Source of the DNA: Geobacteraceae bacterium
GTDB lineage: Bacteria; Desulfobacterota; Desulfuromonadia; Desulfuromonadales; BM103
NCBI GenBank assembly: GCA_024640545.1
Contig: JAHEEU010000006.1
Span: forward strand, 1-38,066
Length of the DNA stretch: 38,066 bases
Direction of reading: 5' to 3'
Part shown: positions 1 to 6,403 of the stretch, one piece after another
Layout of the letters: the number at the start of each line of letters is the position of its first letter
Position numbering within the stretch: position 1 is the stretch's first letter
The notes under the pieces: generated by a model
Told to the model about the DNA's origin: nothing
Databases searched by the model: none
The model's input: only the letters and a program-made list of their open reading frames with translations
Made by a program: the position numbers and the translations under genes

Positions 1-85
1 CCTGCTCGGCGTGTTCGCCTTCGTCTCGGCCGTCCTGATCGCCTGGCCGGCCCTCGCCTACCTGGGCGCCAAGATGTTCAACTAA
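1..85 (+). CDS. 3' end of a membrane protein gene (partial)
   Basis: The window opens inside a plus-strand frame whose last 27 codons end at TAA 83-85. The visible tail is almost entirely hydrophobic, rich in Leu, Val, Ala and Trp, and ends in AKMFN. It therefore reads as a C-terminal transmembrane helix with a very short polar end. Codon use is GC-rich like the rest of the window. Too little is visible to name the family, and no function is proposed. Confidence 0.6.
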   Translation, partial: LLGVFAFVSAVLIAWPALAYLGAKMFN

Positions 86-133
86 CCGGCCACGGAAAGG
101 GCGGGCCCCGCCCGTCCCGGACAGCGCCATAAA

Positions 134-163
134 AAAGGCCGCTCTCATCTGAGAGCGGCCTTT
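134..163 (-). terminator. Rho-independent terminator of the ferritin-like gene
   Basis: A near-perfect 30-base palindrome forms a 13-14 bp stem containing GGCCGCTCTC, with a 2-4 base loop. Read on the minus strand it is followed at once by a run of T (A131-136 on the plus strand), the classical intrinsic terminator layout. It lies 23 bases past the stop of the minus-strand ferritin-like gene. The plus-strand side has only TTTGCTGTTT, so termination of the upstream plus-strand gene is possible but weaker. Confidence 0.85.
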
Positions 164-186
164 GCTGTTTGATCTGACTGGCCAAC

Positions 187-651
187 TTACCGGCCCATGC
201 CGAACATGGCCCTGTAGTCTTCCTCAACCAGTTCCAGGTGGTTGTGAGTCGAAGTGGCGTTGGCAAGGTAGACCCGGGCGATATCGGGGTCGTCAATCCT
301 CGCGGCCATGTCGCGAAGGCTCTTCTCCAGGGCCTCTTCCTGTTCGATCGCCAATTCCAGGGCCTTGCGCTCGTCAAAGTCCTGCACCAAAAGGCTCTGC
401 AGGTTCTTCCACCAGGTTGAACTGGTGTTCGGCGGGGCACTCATGAATTCATGGAAGGAAGGGATATCATCTCCGGGATAGATCCTGTAGAAGGATTCGG
501 CGTGTTGATATTCTTCGCGGGCAAGGATCTCAAACGTCTGGCGTGCTTTGTCCTCCGCCATGCGCTCGGCGCCGTACTTGTAGTAATCCATGGCGTCTTT
601 TTCGGTCTGGATGGAGTCCTTGATCGCTTTTTGCACGTCAATGATTCCCAT
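187..651 (-). CDS. Ferritin-like (rubrerythrin-type) diiron protein, paralogue 1
   Basis: 154 residues. The ATG at 649-651 is chosen because AGGAGG lies 9 bases upstream; the frame stays open further upstream without signal. The first half carries QTEKDAMDYY (E17) and LAREEYQHAE (E46/E47, H50), the Glu...ExxH pattern of a ferritin-like four-helix bundle that binds a diiron centre. The second half has DFDERKALELAIEQEEA and NATSTHNH, a modified second half-site. There is no rubredoxin domain, so it is rubrerythrin-like only in its helical part. A close relative sits at 36683-37180, sharing HAE.FY..YPGDDI and NATST. The likely role is iron or peroxide handling in the cytoplasm, which is inference from the family. 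Confidence 0.85.
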   Translation of the reverse strand: MGIIDVQKAIKDSIQTEKDAMDYYKYGAERMAEDKARQTFEILAREEYQHAESFYRIYPGDDIPSFHEFMSAPPNTSSTWWKNLQSLLVQDFDERKALELAIEQEEALEKSLRDMAARIDDPDIARVYLANATSTHNHLELVEEDYRAMFGMGR

Positions 652-819
652 GATTTTAAGCCTCCTCTGATGACTCGGTTTCTGCTCAAAATTTAACCGG
701 GCACATTCATAACATATTTTAAGGAACAGGTCTTGTTTTTTTTCCTCTGAACAGGTCTGCAGGGAGGACCATAAATGCTCGGTCAGGCCGTCCATTGAGG
801 GCTGACCGGCCCCGGTGGT

Positions 820-1173
820 TCAGTCGCTCAACCAGGCGGACAGTTCGTTGCGGGTCGTTTCGGCGTCCCCGGTATTGAGTTCGAGAAGCTTGCGCAAATG
901 GGTGAGGGTGCCCAGGTCTTCACTGATGAATTTGAAGCCGTAATGGTTCTCTTCGCAATGCTTGAGTTCGGCCTGGAAATCGAGTGAGATGGTGGTTCCC
1001 GGCAGGATTATGCTGAGGTTGCATCGGCTGCCGATATCGAGGGGCAGGGGGGCTTCAGTGCCGACCATAGCACCTTTCAGTGCGATCTCGAGTAATTCTG
1101 CAGACCAGACATCCTGGCCAGTGCTCAGCGTGACCTGGGCTGCAAACGGAATCCTGCGGAAGCGACGGTGCAT
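820..1173 (-). CDS. Single-domain PilZ protein
   Basis: 117 residues starting at the ATG 1171-1173, preceded by a weak purine-rich GGAAAGAGAAG. An upstream extension in frame is possible but would put 30 unlikely residues before the domain. The N-terminus RRFRRIPF supplies the RxxxR part of the PilZ c-di-GMP site, and LLEIALKGAMV about 25 residues later matches the D/NxSxxG strand loosely, with Ala in place of Ser. The domain fills the whole protein. PilZ proteins act as c-di-GMP receptors; the degenerate second motif leaves binding uncertain. It is the last gene of the chelatase-Nudix-PilZ minus-strand run. Confidence 0.75.
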   Translation of the reverse strand: MHRRFRRIPFAAQVTLSTGQDVWSAELLEIALKGAMVGTEAPLPLDIGSRCNLSIILPGTTISLDFQAELKHCEENHYGFKFISEDLGTLTHLRKLLELNTGDAETTRNELSAWLSD

Positions 1174-1270
1174 TGGTCTTCTCTTTCCATGACATGTCCT
1201 GCCGGGCAAGGGCAGGATACAAGGATATGCCTGGCAGTTTAACGCAGAATGACAGCCAGGCAACTAATTC

Positions 1271-1897
1271 TCAGCAGCGTGTCTCGAAGGTTGCGTCCGG
1301 CAGACCGAAATCGCGATTGCAGGTGGTGAAAAAATTCCGGATCAGCCGATAAGTGATCCCCCACAGGAGGGGCTCGTGAGGCTCAAGCAGTTCAACCACG
1401 GGATGGGTTCGTTCCGCACCACGATAAAAGAAGGTTTGATACTGCTGGCGTCCAGGTTCCAGGAGTTTCTCCAGGGGGCACCAGAAAGCCCTGGCAACCT
1501 CGTAATTCGGCTGTAAGCTTACCGGCTCCTGCATCTGATAGACAAAGCAGGATACCAGGACAGGCATGACCGCACCGTAAAGATCATCGAGACGCCCGAG
1601 ATAGCGGCTCTGGCTGAGATCAAGGGCCAGCTCTTCGAACGTCTCGCGCTCGGCCGCCTGTTGCGGTGTTTCGCCGGCCGGGTTGAGTCGGCCGCCAGGG
1701 AAGCCGATATTTCCCGACCATGGGTCGTGATCGTGCTCGGCACGCACGATAAAGAGGACTTCAGGTGAAGATGCCCCGTTCCTGAGGAGCATGGCGACGG
1801 CGGCGTGTCCACGCTCGACGGGGGAAAGGATTGCCGGGCGCTGATCGGCGAGGCATTGAGCGATGTTGGATAGCTGTAAACTGACTGCGGACTTCAT
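1271..1897 (-). CDS. Nudix hydrolase, CoA pyrophosphatase-like (NudL type)
   Basis: 208 residues. The Nudix box is complete: GGRLNPAGETP, then seven residues, then RETFEELAL, giving G-x5-E-x7-RE-x2-EE with the metal-binding glutamates. The preceding HDPWSGNIGFPGG is typical of the NudL/YeaB branch, which hydrolyses CoA and its derivatives to 3',5'-ADP and phosphopantetheine. The start codon overlaps the stop of the upstream VWA frame (ATGA, 1894-1897), so the two are translationally coupled. Family assignment is firm. The CoA substrate is inferred from the GFPGG context only. Confidence 0.88.
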   Translation of the reverse strand: MKSAVSLQLSNIAQCLADQRPAILSPVERGHAAVAMLLRNGASSPEVLFIVRAEHDHDPWSGNIGFPGGRLNPAGETPQQAAERETFEELALDLSQSRYLGRLDDLYGAVMPVLVSCFVYQMQEPVSLQPNYEVARAFWCPLEKLLEPGRQQYQTFFYRGAERTHPVVELLEPHEPLLWGITYRLIRNFFTTCNRDFGLPDATFETRC

Positions 1898-2769
1898 GGC
1901 GATTGCGTGGGTCCTGATTGTTCAATGAGGTGCAATACCTGCTCCGAGCGCAGGTCATGAATGTGCCGGCATTCGACACCGAGGGCCCGCGCCAACTGCG
2001 GCATGAGGTTCTTATGCTTCCGGCTCTCGAGGGTGTCGATGAGCAGCGCCGGAATCTTTTCCTGGTAGATGCGTTTTGCAAGGGCCAGGGCTTCGGCGTT
2101 CGGTTCGGCGCCGGGGTCCAGGGGGACCGTTGCCTCGCCGTCGGAGATCAGCACGAGCAGGGGGGCCACGCCCTGGTCCTTCAGCCTGGCCTGGCGAATC
2201 ACCTCGCGTGCTTTTTGCAAGCCGGCGGCTAGAGGCGTGGCCCCGCCGACGGGCAGGTGCTGCATCTCCTGTCTGACCAGCGCGACGCTCGCGGTGGGCG
2301 AAACAACCAGCCGGGCGGTTTGATCGCGAAAGGTGATCAGGCAGACCTGGTCACGGTTCAAATAGGCTCTTGACGCAAGCGTCAGGCTGGCGCCGAGAGC
2401 TGCCGTGATGCGCGCCGTAGGTCCGTCACCCATGGAGTCCGAGGTGTCGATGACGAAAACCACCAGCCGGCGCCCTGGCCGGTAGCGAACCTGCAGATGC
2501 AAATCTTCTGCCGCGAGCGGCCGGTCTGGTCCGGTCGCGGCGGCTTGCGCCCGGCGCAGCATCGAGGCGTTGACTGTTTTACCGAGATCCAGGGGAGAGC
2601 AGGGCCCGCGCCGCTGCCAAGGCCGGCTGCCGATGCGCCTGCCGGTGGCAGAACTCCCTGCCAGCTTGGAGCGTCTGCCCGGCTGCTGCCTGGACAGCTG
2701 CGCAAGGTGCCAGTCGACAGTCCTCAGGTCGAAGGATTCCTCGGCGCAGTAGTAGCGGTCGGCAATTTT
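1894..2769 (-). CDS. chlD: VWA-domain part of a ChlD-like chelatase subunit, reached by -1 frameshift
   Basis: This frame continues the chelatase gene after a -1 shift in the A10 run at 2766-2775. It encodes 291 residues: a short linker, a basic segment, then a von Willebrand A domain. All MIDAS elements are visible: VIDTSDSMG (DxSxS), GGATPLAAG (Thr) and LISDGEA (Asp). From the A-run down to the first ATG (2560-2562) the frame has no stop, no ATG, GTG or TTG codon, and no Shine-Dalgarno-like sequence before that ATG. Independent initiation is therefore unlikely. The fused product would be 674 residues, about the size of ChlD-type medium subunits. It overlaps the Nudix start by four bases. 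If frameshifting does not occur, an isolated VWA protein from 2562 (222 residues) is the alternative. Confidence 0.8.
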   Translation of the reverse strand, partial: KIADRYYCAEESFDLRTVDWHLAQLSRQQPGRRSKLAGSSATGRRIGSRPWQRRGPCSPLDLGKTVNASMLRRAQAAATGPDRPLAAEDLHLQVRYRPGRRLVVFVIDTSDSMGDGPTARITAALGASLTLASRAYLNRDQVCLITFRDQTARLVVSPTASVALVRQEMQHLPVGGATPLAAGLQKAREVIRQARLKDQGVAPLLVLISDGEATVPLDPGAEPNAEALALAKRIYQEKIPALLIDTLESRKHKNLMPQLARALGVECRHIHDLRSEQVLHLIEQSGPTQSP

Positions 2770-3917
2770 TTTTTTAGATATGTGAACAAACTGCTGCCCG
2801 CCGCCGCAGCGCCTGGGAAGTCCAGGTTGTCGAGCTCCTGCAGATTACCCTGGTCGGCCGTACCGGAAGCTCCGGGCGCGGCCGCCTCAAGCGTGCATTG
2901 CTCCTTCAGCAACCCGGCAAGCTTGCCGTCGATCTCGGCCTGCGAGAGGATCGCAGTCCCGGGACAGCGATGTGCCAGGGCGAAGCCGGCTATTTCGGCG
3001 AGATCGTCCAGGGTGGTGCTGTCACGGTCAAGCAGGGCTGCCAAGGCCCTGGCCGCCCTCACCAGGGCCAACTCTGCCCTGTGTCCCTGGGCCCTGACCG
3101 CAGTCGCGATGTTGACCGCGCGATCGATGACCTCGACAGGGATGGCCACCCCATCGAGCCGCTCTCTCGCGGCTATAAGCTGCTGCCGCAGCGCTTCTTC
3201 CCGGTCCTGGCAGGCCTCGCGGAAAGCCCTCGGGTCGCGGTCATAAGCCAGGCGCTGTTCGACGATGCGTCGCCTCAGTTCCACATCGTCAAGCCCGGAA
3301 ATCGTGACGCAAAGTCCAAAGCGATCGAGGAACTGGGGACGCAGTTCACCTTCTTCGGGGTTCATGGTGCCGATCAGGATGAAGCGTGCCGGGTGGCTGA
3401 ATTGCAAGCCTTCCCGCTCGACCTGGTTACGGCCGGAAGCGGCCGTGTCGAGCAGCATGTCGACCAGGTGATCGGGCAGCAGGTTGACTTCGTCGACATA
3501 GAGGATGCCGCGATGGGCGGCTGCGAGCAGACCCGGCTCGAACTGCCTTTGGCCGCTCTGCAGGGTGTGCTCCAGGTGCAGGGTGCCGACCAGGCGATCT
3601 TCCGTGGCCGAGAGGGGCAGGTCGACAAAAGGGGTCTCCAGAGAGGTCCGCGGCAGAACTTCCCCCGCGTCCTGCCTGGCCCGACAGGCGTTATGCAGCT
3701 CTTCAGGGCGATCGGGGTCGCAGTGGAAGGAACACCCTGAGACGATGGCCACTTCCGGCAGCAGCGTCGCCAGGGCCCTCGCCGCGGTCGATTTGGCAGT
3801 TCCCTTCTGGCCGCGGATCAGGACCCCGCCGATCGCCGGATCGACCGCACTGAGCAGCAGCGCAGTCTGCATCGCCTCCTGGCCGAGAATGGCGGTAAAG
3901 GGATAGGTCGGCGGCAT
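2724..3917 (-). CDS. chlD: ChlI-like AAA+ ATPase: frame-0 product, also the N-terminal part of the ChlD-like fusion
   Basis: 397 residues in frame 0. Walker A GQKGTAKS is at 36-43, Walker B ILYVDE at 138-143, and the sensor/arginine region GTMNPEEGELRPQFLDRF at 183-200. This is the magnesium/cobalt-chelatase AAA+ class that powers metal insertion into tetrapyrroles with a VWA partner and a large ChlH/CobN subunit. The helical lid ends near residue 340 and is followed by an Ala/Gly-rich linker, then LKKKLP and a stop 13 codons after the lysines. Those lysines are the A10 run where a -1 slip enters the VWA frame. No ChlH, CobN or separate ChlI gene is visible in the window. GGAGG lies 13 bases before the ATG. 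A damaged gene or a miscounted homopolymer are the alternatives. Confidence 0.88.
   Translation of the reverse strand: MPPTYPFTAILGQEAMQTALLLSAVDPAIGGVLIRGQKGTAKSTAARALATLLPEVAIVSGCSFHCDPDRPEELHNACRARQDAGEVLPRTSLETPFVDLPLSATEDRLVGTLHLEHTLQSGQRQFEPGLLAAAHRGILYVDEVNLLPDHLVDMLLDTAASGRNQVEREGLQFSHPARFILIGTMNPEEGELRPQFLDRFGLCVTISGLDDVELRRRIVEQRLAYDRDPRAFREACQDREEALRQQLIAARERLDGVAIPVEVIDRAVNIATAVRAQGHRAELALVRAARALAALLDRDSTTLDDLAEIAGFALAHRCPGTAILSQAEIDGKLAGLLKEQCTLEAAAPGASGTADQGNLQELDNLDFPGAAAAGSSLFTYLKKKLPTATTAPRNPST
2766..2775 (-). promoter_or_regulatory. A10 slippery run, predicted -1 recoding site
   Basis: The coding strand reads CTA AAA AAA AAA TTG, giving the canonical heptamer A_AAA_AAA in frame 0. 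The frames on each side differ by exactly -1 (frame-0 codons start at positions of residue 2 mod 3, VWA codons at 0 mod 3). Frame 0 meets TGA at 2724-2726, about 40 bases downstream. Possible downstream structure includes six-base arms at 2744-2749 and 2698-2703 enclosing small hairpins, but the spacer is longer than usual, and no clear internal Shine-Dalgarno stimulator lies upstream. A run of ten A can also cause RNA polymerase slippage, so ribosomal and transcriptional mechanisms are both open. Confidence 0.65.
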
Positions 3918-3995
3918 GATCTTCAGTCATCCTCCCGTGGAAGTTTGTGTCGTTCAGTATCTCAGGAGCCCTTTGCCCGAGTCAATCGCCCGGCA

Positions 3996-5816
3996 TCAAT
4001 CCGTAGAGTAGTGCTCTTTCTTTTTCTCCATCTCCAGGGCGTAGCGGGCCAGCACGGCGCGGCGGGTCAGCATGAACAGCACATGGTGGGGGTCCTCGTC
4101 GGCGACCACTGGAATTTCTTCCAACCCGCGGCTGGAAAGCTTGCGCATGACTTCCGTCAGGGACTCGTCCGGGCTGGTTGTGATGACCCGGGACACGGCG
4201 ATATCCCTGGCCAGGACCAGGCTGGGGGGGAGTTCCTCGGCCAGGATGCGGCGGATGTCGTTAACCGAGAAGATACCGGTCATGCGCATCTGGTCGTCGA
4301 CCACGGGGTAGTATGCTCCATCGGCATTGGCAATCTTTTCGAGAATCTCCGGCAGGGGCAGTCCCTCGGCGATCAGGGTTGGCTTGCGACCATGCTCATG
4401 CAGGTCGGTGACGCGGATCCCTTCCAGGACATCGACGATGAACTCACCGAGGTGAACCGGTGAATCAATGCGGCTCTTCACCTGTTTCTGGTAAATCGAA
4501 TTGCGCGGGTAGACGATCATGGCCACAGTGCAGACCAGCATCAGGGGCGCCAGCAGACCGTAGTTCCCGGTCAGTTCGCTGACCATGATCAGGGTGGCGA
4601 TCGGCGTGTTGGAGACCCCGGCGAAAAAGCCGGCCATGCCGATCAGCACGTAGGCCCGCGGGTCGTGGACCATGGTCGGGAAGAGGGCCTGTGCCGAGGC
4701 GCCGAAAGCGCCGCCGAGCATGGCCCCGATCACCAGGCTTGGAGCAAAGACGCCTCCGGAGCCGCCCGAGGAAATAGTCAGGCTGGTGGCGATAATCTTG
4801 GCCAGGGCAACGACCAGCATGATCCACAGCGCGACCTTGCCGTAAAGGGCCGCCTGCACCATGCCGTAGCCGGACCCGAGCACCTGGGGCACGACCATCG
4901 CCAGCAGGCCCAGCAGGAAGCCGCCGACGGCAGGTTTGAGCATGACCGGGAAATCCCACGCCTTGAACTTGTGCTGGATGCCATAGAAACATTTTACGTA
5001 CAGTTTGCCGAAGAGCGCACAGACGATGCCGAGCAGCAGGAAGAGGATGAGCTCCCGGGGGTGCTCGAAGCTGAAATGCGGGGTGGCCAGCAACGGCTTC
5101 CAGCCGGTGGTGGCACCAAAGAGGGAGAATGCGGTAATGGAAGAGATGATCGCCGGAATCAAGCCTTCGTGCTCGAATTCCGGGTTCTTGTAGAGCACTT
5201 CGACCGCAAACAGGGCGCCGCCAAGCGGGGAGCGGAAGGTGGCGCCGATGCCGCCGGCCATGCCTGCCAGCAACAGGATCCTCCGGTCCGTGGAGGTCAG
5301 CTTCAGCCGGGTGGCGATAAAGGAGCCGAAACCGGCGCCGATCTGAGCAATTGGCCCCTCGCGACCGGCCGAACCGCCAGTGCCGATCGTTGCAATGGAG
5401 GCGAGCCCCTTGATGATCGGTACCCGCCCCCTGATGATGCCACCTTTGTTGTGAAAAGCGTCAATCGCCGCATCCGTGCCATGGCCCTCTGCTTCGGGAG
5501 CGAATTTGAAGACCAGGAAACCCGAAACCAGTCCGCCGATGACCGGCACCAGGAAGAGGAACCAGCGATGATCCATGGACAGGCTGTCGATCATCCGGTC
5601 GCCCATGGCCAGGATCGCCCCGGTCCCCTCGCCTGGCGGATGGTAGCCGGCCAGATTGCTCAGGAACAGGTGCTCGACGCTGTTGGTGGCGAAGTAAAAA
5701 AGCACCGCGGCGCTTCCGGTGACCAGACCGACCAGCACGCTGAGGATGACCGGGCGCGTCAGCATGCGCCAGTCGAGTTTTTTTAGGGTGGAGAAGAGGA
5801 TGTCAAGTTTTGCCAC
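3996..5816 (-). CDS. CLC-family chloride channel/transporter with C-terminal CBS pair
   Basis: 606 residues beginning with GTG at 5814-5816. No strong ribosome site is seen, and an in-frame ATG at codon 18 is possible. The CLC core has GHGTD at 111-115 in place of GSGIP, GREGP at 151-155 with the gating glutamate E153, GGSGGVFAPS at 351-360, and Y442 in SIYQ. After about residue 465 two CBS domains follow (roughly 465-525 and 538-595), which in the family bind adenine nucleotides. The motif FAVEVL puts Val207 where E. coli ClcA has the proton glutamate E203, as in eukaryotic CLC channels. Chloride movement across the inner membrane is likely; channel versus exchanger is not settled. It stands 79 bases downstream-strand of the chelatase gene start and is probably its own unit or joined with the small upstream gene. 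Confidence 0.92.
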   Translation of the reverse strand: MAKLDILFSTLKKLDWRMLTRPVILSVLVGLVTGSAAVLFYFATNSVEHLFLSNLAGYHPPGEGTGAILAMGDRMIDSLSMDHRWFLFLVPVIGGLVSGFLVFKFAPEAEGHGTDAAIDAFHNKGGIIRGRVPIIKGLASIATIGTGGSAGREGPIAQIGAGFGSFIATRLKLTSTDRRILLLAGMAGGIGATFRSPLGGALFAVEVLYKNPEFEHEGLIPAIISSITAFSLFGATTGWKPLLATPHFSFEHPRELILFLLLGIVCALFGKLYVKCFYGIQHKFKAWDFPVMLKPAVGGFLLGLLAMVVPQVLGSGYGMVQAALYGKVALWIMLVVALAKIIATSLTISSGGSGGVFAPSLVIGAMLGGAFGASAQALFPTMVHDPRAYVLIGMAGFFAGVSNTPIATLIMVSELTGNYGLLAPLMLVCTVAMIVYPRNSIYQKQVKSRIDSPVHLGEFIVDVLEGIRVTDLHEHGRKPTLIAEGLPLPEILEKIANADGAYYPVVDDQMRMTGIFSVNDIRRILAEELPPSLVLARDIAVSRVITTSPDESLTEVMRKLSSRGLEEIPVVADEDPHHVLFMLTRRAVLARYALEMEKKKEHYSTD

Positions 5817-5917
5817 GATTACAGGGCTTTGTCTCTCGTCAGTTCCTGACAGTCAGTTAGCGGTGGTTTCGAACGGTTCTGATCTGCCCGCTGCCTCGCC
5901 GGGGGCAGCGCCGTCGA

Positions 5918-6226
5918 CTAATAGCTGCTGAGCTGTTTCTGCAAGGTGGCCTTGGTTTCGTCCACCCATCTGGTGTTGATCAGCTTGACCTTCTTCAGGT
6001 AGCCGGAAGAAATCATCTTGCTGTCCGCCTTGGTCTTCATGAAAGAGCAGACCAGGAAATTTGAATAATCGATATCCTTCCAGATCTTTTCCTGCATCTC
6101 CACCGGGAGGGGGTATTCCTGTTGCAACTTGGTGAGCAGGAAGGCCTTGTGATCTTCAATTTTCGGTACTGTGTAGTTGAGGTAGACCAGGCCGGCGATC
6201 AGGATGAAAAAAAAGAGACGGGACAT
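5918..6226 (-). CDS. Small membrane-anchored or secreted protein of unknown function
   Basis: 102 residues from the ATG 6224-6226, which has GGAGAG eight bases upstream. A hydrophobic N-terminus (LFFFILIAGLVYLNY) acts as a signal peptide or anchor without a clear cleavage site. The rest is a charged, Lys-rich domain with one cysteine and predicted helical character. The N-terminal pattern with an early Pro after the helix recalls the small DUF4359-type proteins, but this is only an impression. It precedes the CLC gene on the same strand by 101 bases, so co-transcription is possible. Confidence 0.7.
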   Translation of the reverse strand: MSRLFFFILIAGLVYLNYTVPKIEDHKAFLLTKLQQEYPLPVEMQEKIWKDIDYSNFLVCSFMKTKADSKMISSGYLKKVKLINTRWVDETKATLQKQLSSY

Positions 6227-6361
6227 GGTGATAAGCTCTCCTCGACAAAATGACAGGTCGAGGTCTAGGATAGCGCAAAAAAGTAAGGATGAACAGGGTT
6301 TCAATCACCTAATTTCACGATAACATTGCTCTATAAGGATTTTGGTCTTTTCGGGAGGTAA

Positions 6362-6384
6362 GTCTCAGGCGCAGCGGCTGAGAC
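6362..6384 (+). other. Hairpin in the leader of the nicotinate phosphoribosyltransferase gene
   Basis: GTCTCAG and CTGAGAC form a perfect 7-bp stem around a 9-base loop, ending 19 bases before the ATG of the downstream gene and just before its ribosome site. GGGAGG lies immediately upstream of the stem. It could be an operator or a translation-modulating hairpin. No known NAD riboswitch class was recognised. Confidence 0.3.
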
Positions 6385-6403
6385 CGTTTGGAAAGGAAAC
6401 CCC

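Noticed and set aside
187-651. Calling the protein a full rubrerythrin
   Set aside because: No rubredoxin CxxC pairs are present and the second diiron half-site is altered, so only ferritin-like is supportable.
1894-2562. VWA protein as an independent gene starting at ATG 2562
   Set aside because: There is no ribosome site before that ATG, and the same frame is open back to the A10 run, so reading it as the continuation of the upstream frame explains the data better.
3996-5816. A fluoride-type CLC
   Set aside because: Large size, GREGP with gating glutamate and CBS domains fit chloride CLCs. The small CLC-F features are absent.
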